Shown here: one piece after another, positions 35,250 to 44,874 of the stretch
Layout of the letters: each line of letters begins with the position of its first letter
Position numbering within the stretch: position 1 is the stretch's first letter
Assembly: GCF_900108405.1 (NCBI RefSeq)
Contig: NZ_FNXG01000004.1
Location: 248,001 to 312,000, forward strand
Origin: Paracoccus alkenifer
GTDB lineage: Bacteria > Pseudomonadota > Alphaproteobacteria > Rhodobacterales > Rhodobacteraceae
Reading direction: 5' to 3'
Length of the DNA: 64,000 nt
Notes under the pieces: generated by a model
The model's input: only the letters and a program-made list of their open reading frames with translations
What the model was told of the DNA's origin: nothing
Database searches by the model: none
Made by a program: the position numbers and the translations under genes

Positions 35250-38200
35250 TCCGCCGCCTGCCGCGCGGGCGCGGATTCCGCCTGCGTCAGGATGCGCCGC
35301 AGATGCGAGGCGAGCACCCGGACGTTGGGTTCCAGCACCATGCTGTCATGGTCGCCCGGCACCTCGATCACCTCAAGCGCCGGGGCCAGCGGGGTCAGGC
35401 CGTTGTCTTTCATGACATACTCCATCCCCGCGCTGATCCAGCGCCCGCCCGACACCTTGAAGCGCCGGTCCAGCGCCGGGCGCAGCAGCACCACCCGCCC
35501 GTCGCGCCGCACCATGTCGAAACGGGGCAGCGCCGCATAGAACGCGGCCTCGATCGCCGAGTTATGCAGCTGGTGCGCGTCCTCGACCGCGCGAGAGTTG
35601 CGCTGCGCGCGCTTCCACTCGGCCTTTTCGCGCGCCCAGCGCGACAGATAGGCGGGGCCTTCCTCGCGCAGCATCGCCAGCTTTATCAGCGCCTTGTCCA
35701 CCCGCCCCGGCACCGGCCGCATCGGCAGCGGCGTGTCCAGCAGCACGGTGACGGCGACGGTTTCGCCCGCCTCCTCAAGCTGGCGGGCGATTTCCCAGGC
35801 GATCAGCCCGCCGCCCGAGAACCCGCCGACCAGATACGGCCCCTGCGGCTGCACCTGCCGCATTTCCACGATGTAGTCGCGCGCGGCGTCGGTGAAATCC
35901 TCATGCGGCGGCGCGTCCCCGAACAGCCCCCGCGCCTGCAAGCCATAGAACGGCCGCTCATTGCCCAGCAACTGGGCGAGATGGCGCAGGTTCAGCACGT
36001 TGCCGAACATCCCCGCCACCAGAAAGAACGGGGTGCGCGGCCCGCCGTCGCTGCGATGCATCGCGACCAGATGGGTATGGCGGCGCATGGGCGTGACCTC
36101 GGCCGGGGCGCTGTCTGCCGCCGGCTCGGCCGTGTCGCCCGCCGGCCCGATCTGCGCCTCGATCAGCGCGGCGCAGGCGGCGATGGTCGGGGCCTCGAAC
36201 AGGATCGAGATCGGGAAATCCACCGCATAGGTCTTGCGGATCATCGAAAACAGCCGCACCGCGATCAGCGAATGGCCGCCAAGGTCAAAGAAACTATCCT
36301 CGACCCCCAGGTTGCCGACGCCCAGCAGGTCTTTCCAGAACCCGACCAGAGTGCGCTCGATATCGTTGCGCGGGGCAACGAATTCGCTGTCGAGTTCGGG
36401 GCGCTCGAACTCGGTCGCACCGGGCAGGGCGGCGTCCGCCCCCGCATCGGCCTGCGCGACCAGCGCCGGCAGCGGGATCGAGCTGACCACCAGCTGCCCG
36501 GCACCGCTGGCAATGGCGCGCAGGAACGCCTCGGCGCCCTCGTCGGCGTGGATGCCCTGCGACAGGTTGTGGCGCAGCTGTTCCTCGGCCGGGCCGATCT
36601 GGCGCGGCGCGTCAGAGGCGTCAAAGACGATCTCGCGCGCGTCGGGCGTGGCGGACAGGTCCAGCGCCCCCTCGATCCGGCGCAGGGTAAAGCCGGCGAT
36701 CTCGGCCACCACGCGGCCGTCGGTGTCGGCCAGCGTGATGTCGAACCGCGCCAACCCGTCGCCGTCGCGATTGGGGGCGGCGTTGCGGATATGGCTGACG
36801 AGCTGCGCGGGCAGCGGCCCGGTCAGGGTGATCGCGCCATAGCTCAGCGGCACCCACAGCCTTGCGTCGTCATAGCCCTCGATCAGCCGCATCGCCCAGC
36901 CGGTGGCGATGTCCAGCAGCGCCGGGTGCAGCAGCCAGCCGGCATCGGCGTCGCGAAACTGCGCAGGCAGCGCCAGATCGGCGATACCCTCGCCCGCGCC
37001 AAAGGCCCGGCTTTGCAGCACCCGCCAGCGCGGGCCGAAACGCAGGTGGCGTTCCTGATCGGTCACCAGCCCCTCGCCCCGTTCCGGCTGGGGACAACGG
37101 GCGCGGATCGCGGCGATGTCCAGCGCCGGCGGCGCAGAGGCCAGGGTTTCGACCTGTGCCTCGGCGTGCAGCAGCCAGCCGGTCGCGCCGTCCACGGCGA
37201 CGGCGCTGCGGATTTCCGCGTCATACCCGGTCGGAGTGCGGGCCAGCCGCACCCGGATACGCGCCTGTTCCCCGTCCGCCACCAGCAGCGGGCGCAGGAA
37301 TGTCAGGTCGGTGATGCGCAGGGGCCCCGGGGCCTCGACCTCGGCCAGCGCCTCGGCCAGCAGTTCCAGATAGCCGGTGCCGGGCAGCAGCGCCTGACCC
37401 GACGCAAGCCGGTGCCCGTCGATGATCCAGTCGCCGTGATCCAGCGCACCCGAAAACAGCCGACGCCCGTCGGGGTCGAACCCGGCCTCGGCCAGCAGGG
37501 GCTGGGCGATCGGCGTGGGCGCGGCAGGTGCAGGCGGCGCCAGCGCCGCAGCAGCCATGCCGACATCGGCCCAGATCCCCCAGTTGATCGCCAGCACCCG
37601 CGTGGCCCCGCCCGCGCGCGATTCCGCCCAGGCGTTCAGAAAGCTGTTGGCCGCGACATAATCCAGCTGCCCCGGCGGCGTCGTCACCGTCGAGGACGAC
37701 GAAAACACCCCGATCAACCCGACCGAGCCGTCGGGGAACACGCTGTCCAGCACCATGGTGCCATGCAGCTTGGGGGCCAGAACCTGCCCGATGGATTCAG
37801 GCGTTTTGGTCAGGATCGGCGCGTCATCCACCACACCGGCGGCATGGATCACCGCATCAACCCGGCCGAAACGAGCCTCGGCGGCGGCGCGCGCGGCCTC
37901 GACCTCTTCGACGTTGCAGATGTCGGCGGCAAGGGTCAGCACCTCGGCGCCCTCGGCCTCCAGCGCCTCGACCGCGCGCAGCCTCGCCGCCAGAGCATCA
38001 CCGGGCGGGGCCTGCCGGATCAGCCCCGGCCACTCGCCACGCTCGGGCAGGGCGCTGCGGCCCAGCAGCACCAGCCGCGCGCCATGGTCGCGCCACAGCC
38101 TCCGCGCCACGGTCAGGCCGATGCCCCCGAAGGCGCCGGTAATCAGGCAGACCGCGCCCCGCGGCAGCGCCGCACCCTCAGCCGCTGGCAACGCCCGAGG

Positions 38201-41200
38201 CCGCCAGTCACGCGCATAGCGGACGCCCGCACGCAGGGCGGCGGTGCGGCGACCGGGCGGGGCCAGCAGCTCGGCCAGAACCTCGGCGGCAGTGTCGGCC
38301 GGCGACATCGCGGGGTCGATGTCCAGGCTGGAACAGCTCGCGCCCGCAAATTCACGCGGGATCACCCCCAGAGGCCCGGCAATCGCGGCTTTCTCGGGGT
38401 GGGCAAGGCGCTCGATCTTCTGTCCCGAAATATCCCCGCCGGAGGCTCCGGCCGCGCCGCCCACACCCCCGCGCAGGGGCAGCGCCGCGGCGCCGCTGGT
38501 GATCGCGGTCAGGTGCCAGGGCGTGGGCAGCCCGGCCTCGTCCATCGCCTGCGCGAGAAAGGTCAGGCTGTAGAACCCCTGTTCCAGATTGCGGTGGAAC
38601 AGGCTGGACCCCGGGCGGAACCCGTCATCCGCGGCCAGCCAGAAATGCGCGATCCGGTCGGGGGCCAGCCCCTGCGCCACCAGATCGCCCAGCAGCAGGT
38701 CGTAATCGTCGCGCCCGCGCTCGGCGGAAATGCAGTAGCGGTCCTGATCCAGCCGGGCAAAGCTGTCACCGGCCAAGACCTCGATTACCCGGTGCCCGGC
38801 GGCGCGCAGGGGCGCGGCCACCGCGGCGCCCAAGCCCTGCCCGTCCGACAGGAACAGCCAGCAGCGTTTTTCCGCACGATCCAGCGCGTCCACCGCGATC
38901 TCGGCGCTGCGGCGCAGCCAGTAAGGCTCCCACCCCCAGTCGGCCACATCGTCCACCCGTTCGGGGAAACGGGCGGAATCGTCGCGGGCGACCGTTGCCG
39001 CGCGGTCGATGAAATAGCGCTGCCGCTGGAACGGATAGGTCGGCAGCACCACCCGTTGGCGGGGCACGTCGCCCCAGAACTGCGGCCAGTCCACCGCCAC
39101 CCCCAGCGCCCACAGCCTGGTCAGCGTGGCGATGAACCATTCGTCGTCGGCGACCTGATGGTCGGGGTGGCGCAGCGTCGCCAGCGACTGGTTCGCCGGC
39201 ACCCCGTTGGCAACAGCCAGCGAGGCCAGCGTCCGCCCCGGCCCGACCTCAAGATAAACCCGCCCCTTGTCGCGGCTCAGCTGCGCCATGCCGTCGGCGA
39301 AATGCACGGTGTTGCGCAGATGCGCGACCCAGTATTCCGGGTCGGTGGCCTGTTCGGCGGTCAGTTCCTCGCCGGTACGGTTGGAAATCACCGGTAGCTT
39401 CGGCGCCGACAGCTTCATCCCGCGCAGATGCGCGCCGAAATCGGCCAGGATCGGCTTGAGCATCCGGGAATGTGCGGCAATGTCGATGCGGATGCGCTGG
39501 GGGGTGATCTCATCCGCCGCCAGCCGCGCCGCCAGCGCGTCCAGCGCCGCGTCGGGGCCGGAAATCACGCACAACTCGGGCGCGTTGACCGAGGCGATGT
39601 CGAGATCGTCGCTCAGATACGGCCTTACCGCATCGACCGACAGCGGCACCGACAGCATCCCCCCCGGTGGCACGCTGTCGAACAACTGCCCGCGGCGGTG
39701 CACCAGCCCGATGCAGTCCTCAAACGACATCACCCCGGCGATGCAGGCGGCGACGTTTTCGCCCATCGAATGCCCGATCAGCGCCGAGGGCTGCACCCCC
39801 CAGCCCATCCACAGCTTTGCCAGCGCGTATTCGGTGATCGCGATCAGCGGCAGCTGGACCGAGGGCTTGGTCAGCGCGGTCTCGGCCGCGGCTTCCTGCC
39901 CCGGCTCGGGCAACCACACGGTGCGAGGGTCATAGTCCAGCTTTGGGGCCAGATACGACAGGCCCTTGTCCATCCACTCGCGGAACTCGGGTTCAGTATC
40001 GTAAAGCCCGCGCGCCATCTGCGCATATTGCGCGCCGCCGCCGGGGAACATGAACACGACCTCGGGGCGGTCGCCCAGATGCTGGTGGGTGAACACCTGC
40101 CGCTGGTCGCCCGATTCCAGCCGCGCGGCGGCGGTTTCGTGATCCGAGGCCACGACGATGCGGCGATGGTCGAACTGCCGCCGCCCCTGCATCAGGGTAA
40201 AGGCGACATCGGCCAGCGGCTGTTCGGGATGGGCGCGCAGATGCGCGGCCAGCCGCGCCGTGGCCTGATCCAGCGCCGCCTTGCTGCGGGCGGACACGAC
40301 CAGCGGCTGGAACGGAAAATCCGCTTCTTCGGACGGCGCGCGGGCGGGCGCTTCCTCAAGCACCACATGCGCGTTGGTGCCGCCGACGCCAAGGCTGTTC
40401 ACCCCCGCCCGCCGTGGTGCCCCGCCCTGCTGCGGGAACGGGGTCAGCCGGTCGCAGACCGCAAACGGCGAATGTTCAAAGTCGATCGAGGGGTTCGGCG
40501 CCTCATACCCCAGTGAGGGCGGAATTTCCGCGTGATGCAGCGCCAGCGACGCCTTGATGATGCTGGCGACGCCCGCGGCGGTGTCCAGATGGCCGATGTT
40601 GGTCTTGACGCTGCCCACCAGACAGCGCGCGGCGTCCGAGCCGGTTTCGGCGAAAGCCTCGGTCAGGGCGGCGATCTCGATCGGGTCGCCCAGATAGGTG
40701 CCGGTGCCGTGGCATTCGATATAGCCGATGCTGTCGGCGCTGACGCCGGCCGCGCGATAGGCCGCCGCCACCGCCGCCGCCTGCCCGTCGACCGAGGGCG
40801 CCAGATAGCCGGCCTTGGCCGCGCCGTCGTTGTTGATGGCGCTGCCGCGGATCACGGCCCAGATATGGTCGCCCTCGGCCAGCGCATCGGCCAGCGGGCG
40901 CAGCACCAGACAGCCCGCGCCCGACCCGAACACGGTTCCCTGCCCGCGGTGGTCGAATGCGTGGCAATGCCCGTCGGGGGACAGAACCTCACCATCCTGA
41001 TACAGATAGCCGCGGCCGTGAGGCAGCTCGATGGTGACGCCGCCGGCCAGCGCCATGGCGCATTCGCCGCGCCGGATCGACTGGCAGGCCATGTGGATCG
41101 CCACCAGCGAGGTCGAGCACGCCGTCTGCACCGAAATTCCCGGCCCGGTCAGATCGAGGATATGGCTGACCCGCGTGGACAGGAAATCCTTGTCGTTGCC

Positions 41201-41665
41201 GGTATGGCGCAGCAGGAACATGCCGGTCGAGCGCACCAACTCGTCCTGCGAACAGACGTTGAAATAGAAATAGCTGCCCATGCCGCAGCCGGCAAAGACC
41301 CCGATGGGGCGGCCCAGACCTTCGGGGGTGTGGCCGGCGTTCTCCATCGCCTCCCACGCGGTTTCAAGGAACTGGCGATGCTGGGGGTCCATGATCGCCG
41401 CCTCTTTCGGCGACAGGCCAAAGAACTCGGCGTCGAAATGGTCGAAACGGTCCAGCGTCGCGGCAAAGGGAACGTAATTGGGCTGGCGCATCCGGGCCGG
41501 GCTTTCGCCGGCCTCGCGCAACTCGGCCTCGGTCAGCTCGCGGATCGATTCGACGCCGCCGCGCAGATTGTCCCAATATTCGGCGATCGAGCCGGCCCCC
41601 GGCAGATGCGCCGCCATGCCGACAATCGCGATGTCACCCGAACCGGACCTGTCATGCATACCCAT
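35246..41665 (-). CDS. Type I polyketide synthase module KS-AT-KR-DH-ACP-TE
   Basis: 2139 residues, one module with terminal release. KS about 9-437 with the triad Cys183 (TACSTS), His319 (ECHGTGTYLGDP) and His359 (NIGHLDTAAG). AT about 535-830 with GHSMGE (Ser633) and IAAHSRML (His732), probably malonyl-specific. KR about 930-1365 with structural half, NADPH loop TGAFGGIG and catalytic LDYVAAN (Tyr1336, Asn1340); HAAGVVDD resembles the B-type LDD motif. DH about 1405-1665, lying after the KR, with GHRLASGQALLPGTGYLELL (His1418) and HPALLDIATG (Asp1585). ACP about 1766-1835, Ser1799 in DLGGHSLI. TE about 1877-2125 with GGFSGGG (Ser1950) and GDHDSM (His2106). The ATG at 41665 has AGGGG upstream. 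Expected to extend the NRPS product by C2, reduce, dehydrate and release it. Confidence 0.92.
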   Translation of the reverse strand: MGMHDRSGSGDIAIVGMAAHLPGAGSIAEYWDNLRGGVESIRELTEAELREAGESPARMRQPNYVPFAATLDRFDHFDAEFFGLSPKEAAIMDPQHRQFLETAWEAMENAGHTPEGLGRPIGVFAGCGMGSYFYFNVCSQDELVRSTGMFLLRHTGNDKDFLSTRVSHILDLTGPGISVQTACSTSLVAIHMACQSIRRGECAMALAGGVTIELPHGRGYLYQDGEVLSPDGHCHAFDHRGQGTVFGSGAGCLVLRPLADALAEGDHIWAVIRGSAINNDGAAKAGYLAPSVDGQAAAVAAAYRAAGVSADSIGYIECHGTGTYLGDPIEIAALTEAFAETGSDAARCLVGSVKTNIGHLDTAAGVASIIKASLALHHAEIPPSLGYEAPNPSIDFEHSPFAVCDRLTPFPQQGGAPRRAGVNSLGVGGTNAHVVLEEAPARAPSEEADFPFQPLVVSARSKAALDQATARLAAHLRAHPEQPLADVAFTLMQGRRQFDHRRIVVASDHETAAARLESGDQRQVFTHQHLGDRPEVVFMFPGGGAQYAQMARGLYDTEPEFREWMDKGLSYLAPKLDYDPRTVWLPEPGQEAAAETALTKPSVQLPLIAITEYALAKLWMGWGVQPSALIGHSMGENVAACIAGVMSFEDCIGLVHRRGQLFDSVPPGGMLSVPLSVDAVRPYLSDDLDIASVNAPELCVISGPDAALDALAARLAADEITPQRIRIDIAAHSRMLKPILADFGAHLRGMKLSAPKLPVISNRTGEELTAEQATDPEYWVAHLRNTVHFADGMAQLSRDKGRVYLEVGPGRTLASLAVANGVPANQSLATLRHPDHQVADDEWFIATLTRLWALGVAVDWPQFWGDVPRQRVVLPTYPFQRQRYFIDRAATVARDDSARFPERVDDVADWGWEPYWLRRSAEIAVDALDRAEKRCWLFLSDGQGLGAAVAAPLRAAGHRVIEVLAGDSFARLDQDRYCISAERGRDDYDLLLGDLVAQGLAPDRIAHFWLAADDGFRPGSSLFHRNLEQGFYSLTFLAQAMDEAGLPTPWHLTAITSGAAALPLRGGVGGAAGASGGDISGQKIERLAHPEKAAIAGPLGVIPREFAGASCSSLDIDPAMSPADTAAEVLAELLAPPGRRTAALRAGVRYARDWRPRALPAAEGAALPRGAVCLITGAFGGIGLTVARRLWRDHGARLVLLGRSALPERGEWPGLIRQAPPGDALAARLRAVEALEAEGAEVLTLAADICNVEEVEAARAAAEARFGRVDAVIHAAGVVDDAPILTKTPESIGQVLAPKLHGTMVLDSVFPDGSVGLIGVFSSSSTVTTPPGQLDYVAANSFLNAWAESRAGGATRVLAINWGIWADVGMAAAALAPPAPAAPTPIAQPLLAEAGFDPDGRRLFSGALDHGDWIIDGHRLASGQALLPGTGYLELLAEALAEVEAPGPLRITDLTFLRPLLVADGEQARIRVRLARTPTGYDAEIRSAVAVDGATGWLLHAEAQVETLASAPPALDIAAIRARCPQPERGEGLVTDQERHLRFGPRWRVLQSRAFGAGEGIADLALPAQFRDADAGWLLHPALLDIATGWAMRLIEGYDDARLWVPLSYGAITLTGPLPAQLVSHIRNAAPNRDGDGLARFDITLADTDGRVVAEIAGFTLRRIEGALDLSATPDAREIVFDASDAPRQIGPAEEQLRHNLSQGIHADEGAEAFLRAIASGAGQLVVSSIPLPALVAQADAGADAALPGATEFERPELDSEFVAPRNDIERTLVGFWKDLLGVGNLGVEDSFFDLGGHSLIAVRLFSMIRKTYAVDFPISILFEAPTIAACAALIEAQIGPAGDTAEPAADSAPAEVTPMRRHTHLVAMHRSDGGPRTPFFLVAGMFGNVLNLRHLAQLLGNERPFYGLQARGLFGDAPPHEDFTDAARDYIVEMRQVQPQGPYLVGGFSGGGLIAWEIARQLEEAGETVAVTVLLDTPLPMRPVPGRVDKALIKLAMLREEGPAYLSRWAREKAEWKRAQRNSRAVEDAHQLHNSAIEAAFYAALPRFDMVRRDGRVVLLRPALDRRFKVSGGRWISAGMEYVMKDNGLTPLAPALEVIEVPGDHDSMVLEPNVRVLASHLRRILTQAESAPARQAAE

Positions 41666-41779
41666 GCGTGAATCGCCCCTTATAAAACACAACCATAGTT
41701 AGACCGATCCACCCGCGCATATACAGCAGGCAATTGGAACAATAACCCTGTCCCTTTATACAGTTTTCACCCTGTCCGG

Positions 41780-43219
41780 TCAGATCAGCGTCCGCTGGGG
41801 GCGCGAATCCGGTCCGGAATCATGATCCGGCGCTGCGTCATCTTCAAGTCGTTCCTCGGTTGACGGCGCCTTGCTGAAACGCGCGGCGCCCGTCAGCGCG
41901 CCCGCCAGCAGCCAGGTCAGCGGGGTCATGGTGGCATTCGGGATCAGGTCGACCATGTTGATGGACAGCATCAGCGCCGCCCCGGTCAGCAGCAGGGGCG
42001 CCTGTCCGGCGCCGCCCTGCCCCGTCATCCGCCGCGCGACCTGCACACCCCGCAGCACCGCCACCGCCAGCAGCCCGAAACGCCCGACGAACCCGACGAT
42101 TCCGCGCGCGCTCATCACCACGATCCATTCGCCGTCGGTGACCGTGAGGATGGTTCCGTCGATGTCGAAGACATGGTTGCGGTTCCATTCCCCCCAGCCG
42201 AAAAAGGGCCGGATCTGGACATGCTGCAACAGCACCCATTCGTTGTCGAAGCGGTATTTCAGCGAAAAGGCCCGCTCGGCGCTGACCTTGCCGGCCATGT
42301 CCAGCATCCAGTCGATCGGCACCAGGCCGTAAAGCCGCAGCAGCGGATAGCAGACCACCGCCACCGCCATCAGCGCGGCCGCCCGGCCGATCAGCCGGGA
42401 CGGCGCCATCAGGATCAGCGGGATGAAGACCCCCATGTAAAGCCATGCGGCCAGCGTGCGGCACAGCACCACCATCACCAGCAGATACAGCAGCACGCCC
42501 AGCATCCGCCCCCGTGATTCGGGCGGGGACAGCCGGGTCAGCATCGCCGCGGCATGTGCCCCCATATAGGTCATCAGCGCCACCCAGATCCCGTGTTCGA
42601 GAAACACGATCGGGCGAAACCCGCCGGACCGCATCATCTGCTCGAAGCTGTGCTGGAAAAACCCATAGACCCAGACGTTCATCTGCGGCGACAGGCGCAC
42701 CTCGATCAGCATCGGCACCGAGTAAATCAGCATCGCGGCGACCAGCACCCCCAGCACCTCGCGCAGGTCGCGGGCGCTGCGCACATAGCGGACCCCCAGC
42801 GCCCAGATCAGCAGCGGCGGCATGATGTTGATCAGCATCGACACCCCGTCGCGCAGGGTCAGGCCGGGCAGCACCAGACCTCCGCCGACAAAACGAGGGT
42901 CAGAATTGGTCAGCGCGGTTCCGAACCCCCCCGCCAGGATCAGCGCGACGCACAACCCGGCCCATGGACCGGCGCCGAACAGCGGCGCGCGTTCGCCCCG
43001 GATCATCCAGGCGGCCAGATAGGCGCCGATGGCCGGGATCGCCAGCTTGTCCAGCACCGGCATCAACGGCACGTCAAAGGCGACCAGCGGCGGCAGGAAC
43101 AGATAGCCGCCCAGAACCGAAACCAGCAGCGCCCTTTGCGGACTCAGCCGGGCGAACAGCACGAATGTCAGCGGCAACCACAGGGCCAGGGCAATAAGAG
43201 CAACGGGACTGCTGGGCAC
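41780..43219 (-). CDS. O-antigen/exopolysaccharide polymerase-like (Wzy) membrane protein
   Basis: 479-residue integral membrane protein with about ten to twelve hydrophobic segments and a long loop (about 315-370: VSAERAFSLKYRFDNEWVLL ... GWGEWNRNHVFDIDG) typical in size and place for the periplasmic loop of Wzy/WaaL proteins. Primary sequence of this group is poorly conserved, so the call depends on topology and on the neighbouring flippase, Wzz and priming transferase. The start is a GTG at 43219 without a clear ribosome-binding site, so the exact N-terminus is uncertain. It is 114 bp upstream of the PKS gene and 248 bp from the flippase gene; that gap shows no gene. Confidence 0.7.
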   Translation of the reverse strand: MPSSPVALIALALWLPLTFVLFARLSPQRALLVSVLGGYLFLPPLVAFDVPLMPVLDKLAIPAIGAYLAAWMIRGERAPLFGAGPWAGLCVALILAGGFGTALTNSDPRFVGGGLVLPGLTLRDGVSMLINIMPPLLIWALGVRYVRSARDLREVLGVLVAAMLIYSVPMLIEVRLSPQMNVWVYGFFQHSFEQMMRSGGFRPIVFLEHGIWVALMTYMGAHAAAMLTRLSPPESRGRMLGVLLYLLVMVVLCRTLAAWLYMGVFIPLILMAPSRLIGRAAALMAVAVVCYPLLRLYGLVPIDWMLDMAGKVSAERAFSLKYRFDNEWVLLQHVQIRPFFGWGEWNRNHVFDIDGTILTVTDGEWIVVMSARGIVGFVGRFGLLAVAVLRGVQVARRMTGQGGAGQAPLLLTGAALMLSINMVDLIPNATMTPLTWLLAGALTGAARFSKAPSTEERLEDDAAPDHDSGPDSRPQRTLI

Positions 43220-43467
43220 TTGCAGGTGGTTCCTTGTTCCGGGCCGCGACCCGGGCGATGGGCTGGCCGCGCAACCGGGCCGGAAAGGGGCAGACGCACG
43301 GGTCGGGAACAGTCAGGCCCGGATGACAAGGCTGCGTTACAAAGACACCACCATAACGGTCAATATGTCCGACGGCGAGACTGCGGCGGCGGAAATCCGG
43401 CCGCGGCCGCGCGTGGGCCGGGCTTTGCACCGGCCGCGATCCATCCGCTCAAGCCGCGCCGCGCCGC

Positions 43468-44874
43468 CTATGCCGCCCACACCACAAGGATCAGCAGCGC
43501 CGCCACGGCCCCCGCGGTAAAAAAGGTCAGGTCATGGACCGGATCCCAGACCCGGTAACGCCGCGCGATCCACACTATCGCCGGATAGGCCAGCATCGCC
43601 GCCAGCGCCTGCCCGGCCAGCGCCCCCGGCAGCCCGGCGAAATGGACTCCGATCCAGTAGAACGACAAGAACAGCGTCGCCCGGATCGTGGTCACCACCA
43701 GAAACCGCTTGCTGTCGCCGTTGGCCAGCGCCGCCTGATCGTAGCTGAGCATCACGATCTGCGGGATGGTGGCGCAGGCGATCATCGGCAGCATCATCCC
43801 GGCCGATTCGTAGCGCGGATCGTATAGCAGCGACACGATCCACGGCCCCAGCGCCGCCATCACCACCAACACCGCAAGAAACCCTCCGGTCAGGCCCCAG
43901 TGAATGCGCCGCAGCCGATGCGTCAGCGTGGCCGAGGCATCCTGATGATGCTCGCGATAGACCGGGATCATCAGCTTCCAGATCACCGAGATTGCCAGCA
44001 GCAGGGGAAAGCTGGCCAGGAAAAACGCGATGTTGTAGATCCCCAGCTCGTCCAGAGTCAGGTATTTCCCCAGGATCGCGCGGTCGCCCTGCGCGATGCC
44101 AAAGCCCACGATGGTGCTGGGGAAAATCCATTTGCCAAAGCTCATCAGCTCGGCCACGGCGCTGCGGTCCCAGCGAAAGCGGTTGCGGTTGCCCGGCAGC
44201 ATGGTCTCGGCCAGCAGCCAGTGGATGGCGGTGCCCACGACCATGCCGATCACCAGCGCCCAGGCCGACCGCATCACCGCCGCCAGCAGGACCGTCAGCA
44301 CGATGGAAATCACGCTTGATGTCAGCTCGATCCGGGTCAGCAGCCCCAGTTGCAGGTGGCGGTTGGCCTGTTCCATTCGGGTGGTCAGCAGGCCGTTGAT
44401 GACCGAGATGAACCCCGCGACCGGCAGATACCACGCCAGCTCGGGCGTGTCGTAGAAATGCGCGATCGGCACGGCCAGCACGATGCAGGCCAGCCACAGC
44501 ACCAGCCCCCGCACCGCCTGCATGGTAAAGGCGGTATTAAGGAAATCGGGGTCGTCTCCGCGGCGGCTTTGCATGATCGCCGGGCCGACGCCCACGTCCG
44601 AAAAATTGTTCAGCCCCTGGATCACCACCATGATCAGCGCCATCAGGCCGAACACCTCGGGAAACAGCAGCCGGGTCAGGATCAGGTTCGACGCCAGCCG
44701 CAGCCCCTGCGAGCCGCCAAAGCCCACGATGGTCCACAGCGACCCGCGCAATGCGCGGCGTCCCAGCCCGTCGCCCTGCAACAGGCGCGCCAACCCGCGC
44801 CAAGGGCGCGGCCCGGAATCTGCGGGCGGGCCGGGATTGTGGCCCTCGGGTCCGGGGGCTGCGTTTTGCGTCAT
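43468..44874 (-). CDS. Polysaccharide repeat-unit flippase (Wzx/MATE-like oligosaccharide flippase)
   Basis: 468-residue protein with about 12-14 hydrophobic segments. The stretch SLWTIVGFGGSQGLRLASNL followed by ILTRLLFPEVFGLMALI (about 36-70) is the polysaccharide biosynthesis/flippase N-terminal signature, and DVGVGPAIMQSRRGDDPDFL continues it. It would move the lipid-linked repeat unit across the inner membrane. The ATG at 44874 overlaps the SDR stop by ATGA; the first 30 residues are a hydrophilic Pro/Gly-rich tail. It ends a four-gene coupled block: acyltransferase, GMC oxidoreductase, SDR, flippase. Confidence 0.86.
   Translation of the reverse strand: MTQNAAPGPEGHNPGPPADSGPRPWRGLARLLQGDGLGRRALRGSLWTIVGFGGSQGLRLASNLILTRLLFPEVFGLMALIMVVIQGLNNFSDVGVGPAIMQSRRGDDPDFLNTAFTMQAVRGLVLWLACIVLAVPIAHFYDTPELAWYLPVAGFISVINGLLTTRMEQANRHLQLGLLTRIELTSSVISIVLTVLLAAVMRSAWALVIGMVVGTAIHWLLAETMLPGNRNRFRWDRSAVAELMSFGKWIFPSTIVGFGIAQGDRAILGKYLTLDELGIYNIAFFLASFPLLLAISVIWKLMIPVYREHHQDASATLTHRLRRIHWGLTGGFLAVLVVMAALGPWIVSLLYDPRYESAGMMLPMIACATIPQIVMLSYDQAALANGDSKRFLVVTTIRATLFLSFYWIGVHFAGLPGALAGQALAAMLAYPAIVWIARRYRVWDPVHDLTFFTAGAVAALLILVVWAA

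Noticed and set aside
35303..39397. A 1364-codon open frame on the plus strand opposite the PKS gene
   Set aside because: Same pattern as above: repetitive basic composition, no motifs, fully covered by the PKS catalytic domains on the minus strand.
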